64,000 bases of DNA. Source: Microbacterium imperiale (lineage in GTDB: Bacteria > Actinomycetota > Actinomycetes > Actinomycetales > Microbacteriaceae). The position numbers and the translations under genes were made by a program. The stretch spans positions 2,852,001 to 2,916,000 of the forward strand of contig NZ_JAGIOK010000001.1 of NCBI RefSeq assembly GCF_017876655.1, given 5' to 3'. Positions 41,363 through 50,514 of this stretch are shown piece by piece; within the stretch, counting starts at the first letter, position 1, and each line of letters opens with the position of its first letter. The notes beneath the pieces were generated by a model. The model was not told where the DNA came from, ran no database searches, and was given only the letters and a program-made list of their open reading frames with translations.

Positions 41363-43879
41363 TCAGCCGCGGGCGATGCGTCGGCGACGCAGCGCCAGGA
41401 GCACGCCACCGAGGACGGTGAGCGCGGATGCCGCCACGGCCAGCGGCATCATGGAGCCCGAGTCGCCGCCGGTGGCGGCCAGCGAACCGTCGACGTCTGC
41501 GGCGGGTGCGCCGGTCGGCACGGTAGCTCCGGGCTGAGTCCCGCCGGGAACGGCGGGCGCGGGCGTCGTCGGAGCCGGAGCCGGAGCGGGCGCGGCGGCC
41601 GCGATCGCGAAGGCGACGCGCTGCGGTGCGATCGAGCGCGCTCCGAGAGCCTGCGAGAGTTCGACGGCGTGCTCGCCCGCGGTCAGGCCCGAGGTGACGA
41701 CGATCTCCCACGTACCGTCCGCTGCCACGGCGGTGACGGCGCCGCTGAGGTCGGCGCGTGCGGCCATGCCCTCGGCGGCGGGAGCCAGGCGCACCTCGGC
41801 GCCGGGGAAGCCGACGCCCGCGAAGCGCACCGACGACACGTCGGCGGCGAGCTCGCCCGAGGGCGCCTCGCGAACCTCGAAGCCGGTCAGGTCGGCGCGC
41901 TGGGTCAGCCACTCGTCCGGCGTGGTCGGGCGGTCGATGATGCGCGTCTCGCCGATGCAGCCGTGCCAGCCGTTGCGTGCGGCGTCGTCGGTCCAGTCGG
42001 CTCCGAGGATCCACGAGTGCCCCTCGTGCCAGGCCATGCCGCCCACGTTCGTCGCGTTGCGCAGGACCGGCGCGCCGTCGACGTACATCGTGGTGGTGCG
42101 CGACTCGGGGTCGTTCACGATCGCGACGTGCTGCCACTGGTCGACCATGATCTCGCCCGACCAATTGACGCGGTCGCCGAGCGAGGCGTCGGCGTCGAGG
42201 CTCGTGTACTGGAACTCGCGCAGGTTGGAGATGCCCAGCGCGGTCGGAGAGGCGGTCCAGTCCCAGCGCGTCTCGGGGACGCCGATCTGCGAGCGGTTGC
42301 CGGTGCGGGTCAGGGCCTTCGACCATCCGTTGGCCGAGGCGTTCCAGTCGGCGTCCATCTTGACGAAGGTCTCGATCGTGTACCCCTGCGACAGGTCGGC
42401 CTCGTTGATCGGGGCGTCGGGGCCGGTCGTCAGGTAGCTGAAGCGCGATCCCGACGAGTCGTCGAAGCACACCGCGGCGGCGTCCGACGAGTAGCCGTGC
42501 ACGTCGGTGGACTGAACGGTGACGTCCTCCCACAGCGTCCCGACCGCGTTGGTGTCGGCGGGGTCCGGTCGGGTCAGGTCGTTGTCGCCGGCGATGTCCT
42601 CGATCACCGTGTCGGCGCCGACGACGCCGTCCTGGCCGTTGAAGCGCCAGTGCGCGAGCGTGCCCTCGGCCTCGACGAAGTCGAGCTCGTTGCCCGGAGC
42701 CTCGGTCGAGATCGGATCGGGGCCCTCGAAGCCGTCGAGGAGGATCGCGCGTGCGGCATCCGTGAGCTTCGGCTCATCGGCGGAACCGGCGGTGAATCCG
42801 GGGGCGAAGCCGGCGAAGCGCTCGCGGAAGTCGATCGGGATCGAGAAGCGCTGGTGCTCGCCGTCGAGGAGGGGCTGGTCGTAGCTCGTGAGGGTGTCCT
42901 GCGGCTTCTGCACGACCCACGGCGACCCGGTCTCGAGCGACAGGCTGCCGTTGGTGAGGTCGAACTCGACGAGGCCGAGGTAGCCGTTGCCGCCCTCGTA
43001 CGCCATCTGGTAGTCCATGAGCACCTGGTGCACGTCGTGACCGAAGTCGTTCTGCTTGACCTGCCGCGTCGCGCCGTGGAAGTGGCCGTTGAAGGTCAGG
43101 AAGATCTGGTCGTTGCCGCGGATGAGGCGGTCCCACATCCGCTGGCTGTCGCCCGTCTCGATGGGCGAGGTCTGGTCGGCCGCGACGTTGATCAGGGCGT
43201 GCGAGGTGAGGATGACCGGGACGTCCGGGTGCGCGTCGAGCACGCTCTGCGCCCAGGCGAGCGTCGCGTCCGAGGCGTTCCACGCGACGGCGAGCGACAT
43301 GAACCGCTGGCCCTCGGCCTCGAAGATGTGGAACTGGCTCAGTCCCAGCGGGTCGCTGCCGCCGTACGTGCTCTGCTTCGCTGCCCGCGTCGCGCCGAAC
43401 CAGCGGTTGAACGGCTCGTTCGCGACGTCGAGCTGGTCATCGCGGACGCCGCTGTTGAGCACGTCGTGGTTGCCGGGGAGGATCGAGTACGGCGCAGCGG
43501 CCTCGTCCAGGGTGCGCATGGCGTTGTCGGCTGCACGCCACTCGGCCTCGACCCCGGCGCGGTCGACGATGTCGCCGAGGTGCAGCGTGAAGGGGATGCG
43601 CAGGTCGTCGGCGTGGGCCGTCAGCCACTGCGTCTGCGTCGCGAACGGGTCGGTGCCGTAGCGCGGCAGGAACTGGTCGGCCGAGTAGCGCGAGTAAAAC
43701 TGCGTGTCGGGCAGCACGGCGAGGGTGAAGCGCGAGGCGAGGTCTTCGGCGGGCGGTGCGGCGGCGGTCGCCGCGGTGGTTGCGGGCGCGGCCACGGCGA
43801 GACCGGCGGCGAGGCCCGCCACGGTCAGGGCGGCGGCGGTGCGACGCGTGCGAGGGGATGACGGAAGGCGTGAGGACAC
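41363..43879 (-). CDS. Secreted metallophosphoesterase with LamG-like domain and wall-sorting signal
   Basis: An 838-residue secreted protein. After a signal peptide (cleavage about residue 40) a calcineurin-like phosphoesterase domain spans about 45-300, with VLPDTQFYS, LHLGDIVDRAG, LPGNHDVLNS and FNGHFHGATRQ as metal-binding motifs. A concanavalin/LamG-like beta-sandwich (about 430-670; YTIETFVKM, WQHVAIVND, TTMYVDGAPVL) may bind glycans. A Pro/Ala stalk leads to a sorting signal: LAATGGD, hydrophobic helix, RRRRIARG, fitting an LAxTG (class E-type) sortase. The GTG at 43879 has an AGGAG site. The phosphodiester substrate is unknown. Confidence 0.88.
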   Translation of the reverse strand: MSSRLPSSPRTRRTAAALTVAGLAAGLAVAAPATTAATAAAPPAEDLASRFTLAVLPDTQFYSRYSADQFLPRYGTDPFATQTQWLTAHADDLRIPFTLHLGDIVDRAGVEAEWRAADNAMRTLDEAAAPYSILPGNHDVLNSGVRDDQLDVANEPFNRWFGATRAAKQSTYGGSDPLGLSQFHIFEAEGQRFMSLAVAWNASDATLAWAQSVLDAHPDVPVILTSHALINVAADQTSPIETGDSQRMWDRLIRGNDQIFLTFNGHFHGATRQVKQNDFGHDVHQVLMDYQMAYEGGNGYLGLVEFDLTNGSLSLETGSPWVVQKPQDTLTSYDQPLLDGEHQRFSIPIDFRERFAGFAPGFTAGSADEPKLTDAARAILLDGFEGPDPISTEAPGNELDFVEAEGTLAHWRFNGQDGVVGADTVIEDIAGDNDLTRPDPADTNAVGTLWEDVTVQSTDVHGYSSDAAAVCFDDSSGSRFSYLTTGPDAPINEADLSQGYTIETFVKMDADWNASANGWSKALTRTGNRSQIGVPETRWDWTASPTALGISNLREFQYTSLDADASLGDRVNWSGEIMVDQWQHVAIVNDPESRTTTMYVDGAPVLRNATNVGGMAWHEGHSWILGADWTDDAARNGWHGCIGETRIIDRPTTPDEWLTQRADLTGFEVREAPSGELAADVSSVRFAGVGFPGAEVRLAPAAEGMAARADLSGAVTAVAADGTWEIVVTSGLTAGEHAVELSQALGARSIAPQRVAFAIAAAAPAPAPAPTTPAPAVPGGTQPGATVPTGAPAADVDGSLAATGGDSGSMMPLAVAASALTVLGGVLLALRRRRIARG

Positions 43880-43984
43880 GCGGGAACTCCTGTTCGACGG
43901 GGAGGGCGGCGCGATGTGCGCCGATCCCCGACTCTGGAGAGGCTCCGTGACGGGCCGGTGTCCGCGGGGCGACCGCCGGGTGGC

Positions 43985-44611
43985 TCAGCGGTGGCCGAAA
44001 TCGTCTCCCGGCTCCGACACCGGCGCCGGGGCCGCCGGAACGCGGTACCAGGCTCGCCCGAGGGGCAGGAACGACCGCCCGAGAGTGCGCCCGAAGAACT
44101 TCTCGACGAGCATGTAGGCCGCCAGCGCCGAGGCGAGCAGCAGCGCGGCCGACCCCGCGGCGCCGAACGCCGACGGTCCGCCGAAGGCCGTGACGGTCTG
44201 CAGGCCGAGGCCGAGAGACACCGCCAGCAGCGTCACCGGCAGCACGGTGTTGCGGCTCGCTGCCGACACGGCGAACAGCAGGGCGAGGATCGCGAACATC
44301 AGGGTGAAGACGCCGCGCGCCGGGCCCTCGACGGCGAAGATCCCCAGTTCGCCGCCCAGCAGGAAGCCGGGCATGCAGATCCAGTACCACCCGAAGGCGC
44401 TGTAGACGATGAAGTGGAAGTCATCTCCCGCGAAGTACGACAGCATCCCCGCGGTGACCTGGACCACACCGCCGAAGACGGCGCCGACCCAGAAGACCGG
44501 GCTCTCGTTCTGCAGTCCGAGATGCTCGAGCTGCGCCGTCAGCGTCGCGATGACGAAGCCGAGGAGGCCGATGAGGCCGGGATCGGCGAGGCGGGGCGTG
44601 CGTGCACTCAT
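43985..44611 (-). CDS. Acetate uptake transporter family protein (GPR1/FUN34/YaaH-like)
   Basis: A 208-residue protein with six predicted membrane helices. The start DPGLIGLLGFVIATLTAQLEHLGL and the segment GDDFHFIVYSAFGWYWIC resemble the acetate/succinate transporter (SatP/YaaH, AceTr) family, whose NPAPLGL-type start is here altered to DPGLIGL, so the match is not complete. The ATG at 44611 follows GATACT (44619-44624) by 7 nt. It diverges from nusA. Uptake of acetate or another small carboxylate is a reasonable but not proven role. Confidence 0.7.
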   Translation of the reverse strand: MSARTPRLADPGLIGLLGFVIATLTAQLEHLGLQNESPVFWVGAVFGGVVQVTAGMLSYFAGDDFHFIVYSAFGWYWICMPGFLLGGELGIFAVEGPARGVFTLMFAILALLFAVSAASRNTVLPVTLLAVSLGLGLQTVTAFGGPSAFGAAGSAALLLASALAAYMLVEKFFGRTLGRSFLPLGRAWYRVPAAPAPVSEPGDDFGHR

Positions 44612-44751
44612 GCGCCCCAGTATCCCCGTCGTGACGAGCGAGCGCGGCGAGTCCGGACGGGGCAAACACGGCACGACTGGCATCGGGTAACGTGGGATGG
44701 ATGCCGGGAGCCTGACGCGCCCCCGGTCGAGAGCTGAATACGGAGGGCACC

Positions 44752-45738
44752 ATGGACATCGATCTCTCACTGCTGCGCACGGTCGAGCGAGAGAAGGAGA
44801 TCCCCTTCGACGAACTCGTCCGCATCATCGAGCAGGCCGTCTTGACCGCCTACGCGAAGCACACGTCCCCCGAGGGCGAGCTGCCCGAGGGCACCCGTGC
44901 CGCGCTCGATCGCAAGACCGGACATGTCGCGATCTACGTGCCTCTCCGCGACGAGGAGGGCGCCGTCATCGGCGAGGAGGAGTCGACCCCCGACGACTTC
45001 GGCCGCATCGCCGCCTTCGCTGCCAAGCAGGTCATCAGCCAGCGTCTGCGCGACATCGCCGACGACGCGGTGCTGGGGGAGTTCCGCGGCAAGGAGGGTG
45101 ACATCGTCGCCGGCGTCATCCAGCAGGGTCCGAATCCGCGGATGGTGCACGTCGACCTCGGCACGATCGAGGCGATCCTCCCGCCCGAGGAGCAGGTCGC
45201 CGGCGAGGAGTACCGGCACGGCTCGCGTCTGCGCGTCTACGTGACGTCGGTCGGGAAGGGCACGAAGGGCCCGTCCATCACGGTCTCGCGCACCCACCCC
45301 GGCCTCGTGCGCAAGCTGTTCGCCATGGAGGTGCCCGAGATCGCGAACGGTCTCGTCGAGATCACCTCGCTCGCCCGTGAGGCGGGCCACCGCACGAAGA
45401 TCGCCGTCAAGGCGAACGACCCGTCGATCAACGCCAAGGGCGCCTGCATCGGCGAGCTCGGCCGGCGCGTGCGCGCGGTGACCGAGGAGCTCGGCGGCGA
45501 GAAGATCGACATCATCGATTACAACGGCGACCTCGCCACGTTCGTCGCGAACGCGCTCTCGCCCGCGAAGGTGACCTCGAGCTTCGTCCTCGACGCGACC
45601 ACCAAGGCCGTGCGTGCGCTCGTTCCCGACTACCAGCTGTCGCTCGCGATCGGCAAGGAGGGGCAGAACGCCCGCCTGGCCGCGAAGCTCACCGGCGCGA
45701 AGATCGACATCCAGCCCGACTCGATCCTGGAGTCGTGA
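44752..45738 (+). CDS. nusA: Transcription termination/antitermination protein NusA
   Basis: A 328-residue NusA that modulates RNA polymerase pausing, termination and antitermination. N-terminal polymerase-binding domain (DIDLSLLRTVEREKEIPFDE), S1 domain (about 125-200, GDIVAGVIQQGPNPRMVHVD), then two KH domains (KIAVKANDPSINAKGACIGE and QLSLAIGKEGQNARLAAKL). It lacks the acidic C-terminal repeats of E. coli NusA, as usual in actinobacteria. ATG 44752 has a GGAGGG site. It heads the nusA-ylxR-infB operon. rimP, which usually precedes nusA, is not present between it and the divergent transporter gene. Confidence 0.96.
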   Translation: MDIDLSLLRTVEREKEIPFDELVRIIEQAVLTAYAKHTSPEGELPEGTRAALDRKTGHVAIYVPLRDEEGAVIGEEESTPDDFGRIAAFAAKQVISQRLRDIADDAVLGEFRGKEGDIVAGVIQQGPNPRMVHVDLGTIEAILPPEEQVAGEEYRHGSRLRVYVTSVGKGTKGPSITVSRTHPGLVRKLFAMEVPEIANGLVEITSLAREAGHRTKIAVKANDPSINAKGACIGELGRRVRAVTEELGGEKIDIIDYNGDLATFVANALSPAKVTSSFVLDATTKAVRALVPDYQLSLAIGKEGQNARLAAKLTGAKIDIQPDSILES

Positions 45739-45800
45739 GGCTCGCGGCTGCACCGGCGCCTTCACCCGATCGCAACGTCCGACCCGGTCGAGGGGGTAGA

Positions 45801-46052
45801 ATGGATCCTGTTCGAACGTGCGTGGGATGCCGCGCGCGTGCCTCCCGGTCCTCACTCCTGCGAGTCGTGGCCCGCGATGGCGTCCTGATCGCAGATCCGG
45901 GCGCCTCGCTTCCCGGGCGGGGCGCGTGGGTGCATGACACGACGGAGTGCGTGGATGCCGCCCTGCGGCGTCGTGCCTTCGGACGAGCTCTGCGGATGTC
46001 CGGCCCACTGGACACGCAGGATTTCCAGATTGATCACCAGCGCAAAGGCTGA
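45801..46052 (+). CDS. YlxR family RNA-binding protein
   Basis: An 83-residue YlxR (DUF448) protein, a small RNA-associated factor conserved between nusA and infB. The signature RTCVGCRARASRSSLLRVV is near the N-terminus, with GRGAWVH and the C-terminal RRRAFGRALRM. ATG 45801 is chosen because the family begins just before RTCVGC. A TAGAAT overlaps the start codon region, and a weak GAGGGGG site precedes it. Cotranscribed with nusA and infB. Confidence 0.9.
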   Translation: MDPVRTCVGCRARASRSSLLRVVARDGVLIADPGASLPGRGAWVHDTTECVDAALRRRAFGRALRMSGPLDTQDFQIDHQRKG

Positions 46053-46147
46053 ACGGCTATGGACACGAAGTGAACGGCTCGAGATGAGACCCGTCCGCGC
46101 TTAAACGGTCCGCCCTGTCCGAGGGTGGGCCTTCTGACAGGAGAATT

Positions 46148-48949
46148 GTGGCAAAACCACGCGTACATGAGATCGCTTCCGAGCTCGGCGTCGACAGCAA
46201 AGTCGCCCTCGCGAAGCTGAAGGAGCTCGGCGAGTTCGTCAAGAGCCCGTCGTCCACCATCGAGCCCCCCGTGGCTCGGAAGCTCCGGGCTGCGCTGCAG
46301 GCTGAGGGCGGCTCCGCCGCTGCGGCCCCCGCGCCCGCGGCATCCACCGGCGCGCGCCCCGGCGCCGCTCGCCCGGGTGCCGGCCGCCCCGGTCCTGCCG
46401 GCGCCAAGCCCGGCCCCGCCGGCGCGAAGCCCGGCCCGGCCAAGCCCGTCGCGCCCGCTGCACCGGCCACCCCCGCCGCTCCGGCGGCCCCCGCGGCATC
46501 GACCCCGGCGGCGCCGGCCGCTCAGCCGGCGGCCCCCGCCGCGCCCTCCGCACCGACTCCCGGCGCCGGCAAGCCCGGTCCGGCCAAGCCCGCGGGTCCG
46601 ACCCCCGGCGGCTCGCAGCCCCCGCGTCCGGGTGGCGCTCGTCCCGGCAACAACCCCTTCGCGCCCTCGCAGGGCATGGGCCAGCGTCCCGCCGGTCCGC
46701 GTCCGGGCAACAACCCCTTCGCTTCGGCGCAGGGCATGGGTCAGCGACCCAACCCCGGCAACATCCCGCGTCCCCAGGCTCCGCGCCCGGGTGCACCGCG
46801 TCCCGGCGCGCCGCGTCCCGGTGGCGCCGGTCGTCCCGGTGGCGGCGGTCGTCCCGGCGCGCCGTTCCAGCAGCGTCCCGGCGGTCCGGGTCGTCCCGGC
46901 GGTGCCGGCGGCGGCTTCCAGCGTCCCGGTGGCGCTCCCGGCGGCGGATTCGCCGGACGTCCCGGTGGCGGCGGTGGCCGTGGTCGTGGTCCCGGCGGTG
47001 GCACCGCAGGTGCCTTCGGCAAGGGCGGCGGCAAGTCGAAGCAGCGCAAGTCGCGTCGGGCGAAGCGGCAGGAATTCGAGATGCGGTCGGCGCCGGTCGT
47101 CGGCGGCGTCAACGTCCAGAAGGGCAACGGCGAGATCATCCGCCTGCGCCGTGGCGCGTCGATCGCGGACTTCGCCGACAAGCTCGAGGCGCTGCGCGGC
47201 TACACCGTGCAGCCGGGGACGCTCGTGACCATCCTGTTCAACCTGGGTGAGATGGCGACGGCGACGGAGTCGCTCGACGAGGCCACGTTCGAGGTGCTCG
47301 GCGAGGAGCTGGGCTACAAGATCCAGATGGTCTCGCCCGAGGACGAGGACAAAGAGCTCCTCGAGGGCTTCGGTCTCGACCTCGACGCCGAGCTGGAGGC
47401 CGAGAGCGAGGACGACCTCGAGATCCGTCCTCCTGTGGTCACCGTCATGGGCCACGTCGACCACGGTAAGACGCGACTGCTCGACGCGATCCGTCAGACC
47501 AACGTGGTCGCGGGCGAGGCCGGCGGCATCACGCAGCACATCGGTGCGTACCAGGTCTGGACCGAGCACGAGGGCATCGAGCGCGCGATCACCTTCATCG
47601 ACACCCCGGGTCACGAGGCGTTCACCGCCATGCGTGCCCGTGGTGCGCAGGTGACCGACATCGCGATCCTGGTGGTCGCGGCCGACGACGGCATCATGCC
47701 GCAGACGGTCGAGGCGCTGAACCACGCACAGGCGGCGAACGTGCCGATCGTGGTCGCGGTGAACAAGGTCGACAAGCCCGACGCCAACCCGGCCAAGGTG
47801 CGTCAGCAGCTCACCGAGTACGGCCTCGTCGCCGAGGAGTACGGCGGCGACGTCATGTTCGTCGACGTGTCGGCTCGCCAGGGCACCAACATCCAGGAGC
47901 TCCTGGACGCGGTGCTGCTGACGGCGGACGCCGGGCTCGACCTCACGGCGAACCCGAACAAGGCGGCCCGTGGTGTCGCGATCGAGGCGAAGCTCGACAA
48001 GGGCCGCGGTTCAGTTGCCACCGTCCTCATCCAGTCCGGAACGCTGCGCGTCGGCGACGCGATCGTCGCGGGAACGGCCTACGGCCGCGTCCGCGCCATG
48101 ATCGACGAGAACGGCGACCCGGTCGAGGAGGCCTACCCCTCGCGTCCGGTGCAGGTGCAGGGTCTGAACTCGGTGCCCCGAGCCGGCGACGTGTTCATCG
48201 TCACGGAAGAGGACCGCACCGCGCGTCAGATCGCCGAGAAGCGCGAGGCCGCCGAGCGCAACGCCCAGCTGGCCAAGGCCCGCAAGCGCATCTCGCTCGA
48301 GGACTTCACCCGCGCTCTCGAAGAGGGCAAGGTCGAGTCGCTCAACCTCATCATCAAGGGTGACGTCTCGGGTGCCGTCGAGGCCCTCGAGGAGTCGCTG
48401 CTCAAGATCGAGGTCGACGACTCCGTGCAGCTGCGGATCATCCACCGCGGCGTCGGTGCCATCACCGAGTCGGACATCAACCTGGCGACGATCGACAACG
48501 CGATCGTCATCGGCTTCAACGTCCGACCCGACACGAAGGCGCGTGAGCGTGCTGCCCGCGAGGGCGTGGACGTCCGGTTCTACTCGGTCATCTACAACGC
48601 GATCGACGACGTCGAGCAGTCGCTCACGGGCATGCTCAAGCCGGAGTACGAAGAGGTCCAGTCGGGTGTGGCCGAGATCCGCGAGGTGTTCCGCTCCTCG
48701 AAGTTCGGCAACATCGCGGGTGTCATCGTCCGCTCGGGCACGATCACGCGCAACGCCAAGGCGCGCGTCATCCGCGACGGTGTCGTGATCGCCGATGGCC
48801 TGGCCATCGAGTCGCTCCGCCGCTTCAAGGACGACGTCACCGAGGTCCGCACGGACTTCGAAGCCGGTATCGGCCTCGGCAAGTACAACGACATCCAGAT
48901 CGGTGACGAGATCGAGACCACCGAGATGGTGGAGAAGCCGCGCGGCTGA
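46148..48949 (+). CDS. infB: Translation initiation factor IF-2
   Basis: A 933-residue IF-2, the GTPase that places initiator tRNA on the 30S subunit. It has an N-terminal helical domain ([20 protein letters not shown]), a long Ala/Pro/Gly/Arg-rich disordered stretch (about 57-295) typical of actinobacteria, then the conserved core: [14 protein letters not shown] (G1), DTPGHEAF (G3) and NKVD (G4), followed by domains II-IV. The GTG at 46148 has an AGGAG site. The Gly/Arg-rich part contains two near-identical segments with GQRP at about 178 and 198. Third gene of the nusA operon. Confidence 0.97.
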   Translation: MAKPRVHEIASELGVDSKVALAKLKELGEFVKSPSSTIEPPVARKLRAALQAEGGSAAAAPAPAASTGARPGAARPGAGRPGPAGAKPGPAGAKPGPAKPVAPAAPATPAAPAAPAASTPAAPAAQPAAPAAPSAPTPGAGKPGPAKPAGPTPGGSQPPRPGGARPGNNPFAPSQGMGQRPAGPRPGNNPFASAQGMGQRPNPGNIPRPQAPRPGAPRPGAPRPGGAGRPGGGGRPGAPFQQRPGGPGRPGGAGGGFQRPGGAPGGGFAGRPGGGGGRGRGPGGGTAGAFGKGGGKSKQRKSRRAKRQEFEMRSAPVVGGVNVQKGNGEIIRLRRGASIADFADKLEALRGYTVQPGTLVTILFNLGEMATATESLDEATFEVLGEELGYKIQMVSPEDEDKELLEGFGLDLDAELEAESEDDLEIRPPVVTVMGHVDHGKTRLLDAIRQTNVVAGEAGGITQHIGAYQVWTEHEGIERAITFIDTPGHEAFTAMRARGAQVTDIAILVVAADDGIMPQTVEALNHAQAANVPIVVAVNKVDKPDANPAKVRQQLTEYGLVAEEYGGDVMFVDVSARQGTNIQELLDAVLLTADAGLDLTANPNKAARGVAIEAKLDKGRGSVATVLIQSGTLRVGDAIVAGTAYGRVRAMIDENGDPVEEAYPSRPVQVQGLNSVPRAGDVFIVTEEDRTARQIAEKREAAERNAQLAKARKRISLEDFTRALEEGKVESLNLIIKGDVSGAVEALEESLLKIEVDDSVQLRIIHRGVGAITESDINLATIDNAIVIGFNVRPDTKARERAAREGVDVRFYSVIYNAIDDVEQSLTGMLKPEYEEVQSGVAEIREVFRSSKFGNIAGVIVRSGTITRNAKARVIRDGVVIADGLAIESLRRFKDDVTEVRTDFEAGIGLGKYNDIQIGDEIETTEMVEKPRG

Positions 48950-48970
48950 CCCATCGTTGGTTGCTACGGC

Positions 48971-49030
48971 GATGGATGTCGCTTGGATAACAGGACCCCC
49001 AAGACCCCGACTATCCGAGCGACATCCATC
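48971..49030 (+). terminator. Long hairpin between infB and rbfA
   Basis: A 19-bp stem (48971-48989 with 49012-49030, one G-T wobble) and a 22-nt loop. It has no T-run. It can act as a terminator, an RNA processing site or an mRNA-stabilising element between the two genes. Confidence 0.55.
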
Positions 49031-49084
49031 ACCTCCGCAATCGTCGGTCCGCCGACGAGCGGGCCAGAGTAGGGAGAAGAAGGT

Positions 49085-49522
49085 ATGTCCAGCGAACGTC
49101 AGTCGCGCCTGGCCGATCGCATCCGCGTCCTCGTCGCGGAGCGTCTCGAGAAGGGGCTGCGCGACCCGCGGCTCGGCTTCGTGACCATCACCGACGTGCG
49201 AGTCACGGGTGACCTGCAGCACGCCTCGGTGTTCTACACGGTCTACGGCTCCGACCAGGAGCGCGCCGACTCGGCCGAGGCGCTGCGCGCGGCCACGGGC
49301 ATGCTGCGCAGCGAGGTCGGGCGCAAGCTCGGCGTCCGCCTCACCCCGACGCTCGAGTTCATCCTCGACGCGATCCCCGAGAACGCGGGCCACATCGAGC
49401 ACCTGCTGCGCGAGGCGCGGGAACGGGATGCCGCGACCGCCGCGACCGCGACCGGCGCGGACTACGCCGGAGAGGCCGATCCCTACGTCAAGCCGCGCGA
49501 GATCGCGGACGTCGAGGACTGA
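49085..49522 (+). CDS. rbfA: 30S ribosome-binding factor A
   Basis: A 145-residue RbfA, a KH-fold assembly factor that helps mature the 16S rRNA 5' end. Typical segments: SRLADRIRVLVAERLEKGLRD (in part), GFVTITDVRVTGDLQHASVFYTV and GRKLGVRLTPTLEFILDAIP. The ATG at 49085 has an AGAAGAAGG site. It follows infB after a long hairpin and ends in a perfect terminator. The C-terminal ~25 residues are a variable acidic tail. Confidence 0.95.
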   Translation: MSSERQSRLADRIRVLVAERLEKGLRDPRLGFVTITDVRVTGDLQHASVFYTVYGSDQERADSAEALRAATGMLRSEVGRKLGVRLTPTLEFILDAIPENAGHIEHLLREARERDAATAATATGADYAGEADPYVKPREIADVED

Positions 49523-49525
49523 GTC

Positions 49526-49559
49526 GAAGGGGGATGTCGCTGCGGCGACATCCCCCTTC
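49526..49559. terminator. Bidirectional terminator between rbfA and mutY
   Basis: A perfect 15-bp stem GAAGGGGGATGTCGC (49526-49540) with 49545-49559 and a TGCG tetraloop, the same loop as the hairpin at 6049-6080. Confidence 0.85.
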
Positions 49560-49566
49560 TGCATCG

Positions 49567-50433
49567 TCAGCGGGGGAGGCGCAGCCGCCCGTCGACCGCT
49601 TCGATGAGGCCGTCCGCGACGAGCGAGTCGATCGCCCGGTCGCGCTGGATGAGATCCGGCCAGTCGGGCACGACCTCGGCGCTCGCGGCGTCGTGCGTCG
49701 GCGCGTCGCGGAGGACGCGCAGGACCGCACCGCGCGCCTGCCGGTCGCTGCCCTCGTAACGGGCCTGCTTGACCCGGGTGTCGCCGGTGTCGGGATAGCC
49801 CGCCGCGCGCCAGGCGCAGCGGTCGCTGAGCGGACACGCCTCGCACCGCGGAGCGCGGGCGGTGCAGACGAGCGCGCCGAGCTCCATCGCGGCGGCATTG
49901 ACGACCGCCGCGTCCGGGATGCTCGCGGGCAGGATCGCGGTCATCTCGGCGAGGTCGCGTCTGGCGGCCGGTCCGGGCTGCGAGCGCCCGCCGACTGCGC
50001 GCGCGAGCACCCGCCGCGTGTTGGTGTCGACGACGGGATGCCGGTCGCCGTAGGCGAAGACGGCGACGGCGCGAGCCGTGTAATCGCCGATGCCGGTGAG
50101 GGCGAGCAGGTCGTCGACGTCACGCGGAACGACGCCGTCGTGGCGATCGCGGATCTCGACGGCTGCCCGGTGCAGCCACAGGGCCCGCCGCGGGTAGCCG
50201 AGGTTGGCCCAGTGCCGCACGGCGTCGGCCGGCGGGGCCGCCGCGAGGTCGGCCGGCGTGGGCCAGCGCTCGAGCCAGGCTTCGAGCAACGGGATGACGC
50301 GGTTCACCGGCGTCTGCTGCAGCATGAACTCGCTGACCAGGGTGCCCCACGCCCCGAACCCGGCGCGGCGCCAGGGGAGGTCGCGCGCATTCTCGCGGTA
50401 CCACTCGATGAGCGGTGCGGCGAGGTCCGGCAT
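49567..50433 (-). CDS. mutY: A/G-specific adenine DNA glycosylase
   Basis: A 288-residue MutY-type base excision repair glycosylase that removes adenine mispaired with 8-oxoguanine. The HhH motif region ALTGIGDYTARAVAVFAYG and VVDTNTRRVLAR contain the catalytic Asp. The [4Fe-4S] cluster ligands are in CTARAPRCEACPLSDRC. The protein lacks the full C-terminal NUDIX-like domain of E. coli MutY, as in several actinobacterial enzymes. The ATG is 6 nt after TAGGCT. It is divergent from truB. Confidence 0.93.
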   Translation of the reverse strand: MPDLAAPLIEWYRENARDLPWRRAGFGAWGTLVSEFMLQQTPVNRVIPLLEAWLERWPTPADLAAAPPADAVRHWANLGYPRRALWLHRAAVEIRDRHDGVVPRDVDDLLALTGIGDYTARAVAVFAYGDRHPVVDTNTRRVLARAVGGRSQPGPAARRDLAEMTAILPASIPDAAVVNAAAMELGALVCTARAPRCEACPLSDRCAWRAAGYPDTGDTRVKQARYEGSDRQARGAVLRVLRDAPTHDAASAEVVPDWPDLIQRDRAIDSLVADGLIEAVDGRLRLPR

Positions 50434-50439
50434 CCCTCC

Positions 50440-50445
50440 AGCCTA
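50440..50445 (-). promoter_or_regulatory. -10 element, leaderless start of mutY
   Basis: TAGGCT on the minus strand followed by 6 nt and the ATG at 50433; the intervening GGAGGG is too close to the ATG to be a normal ribosome binding site. Confidence 0.55.
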
Positions 50446-50501
50446 GGCGGCGAAACGAACTGCGGCCTCAGCGCGGGACCAGCGCCGGCCGACCGGCGCC
50501 G

Positions 50502-50507
50502 TAGGCT
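50502..50507 (+). promoter_or_regulatory. -10 element, leaderless start of truB
   Basis: TAGGCT followed by 7 nt and the ATG at 50515, a mirror of the mutY promoter 57 nt away. Confidence 0.55.
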
Positions 50508-50514
50508 GGAAGGC

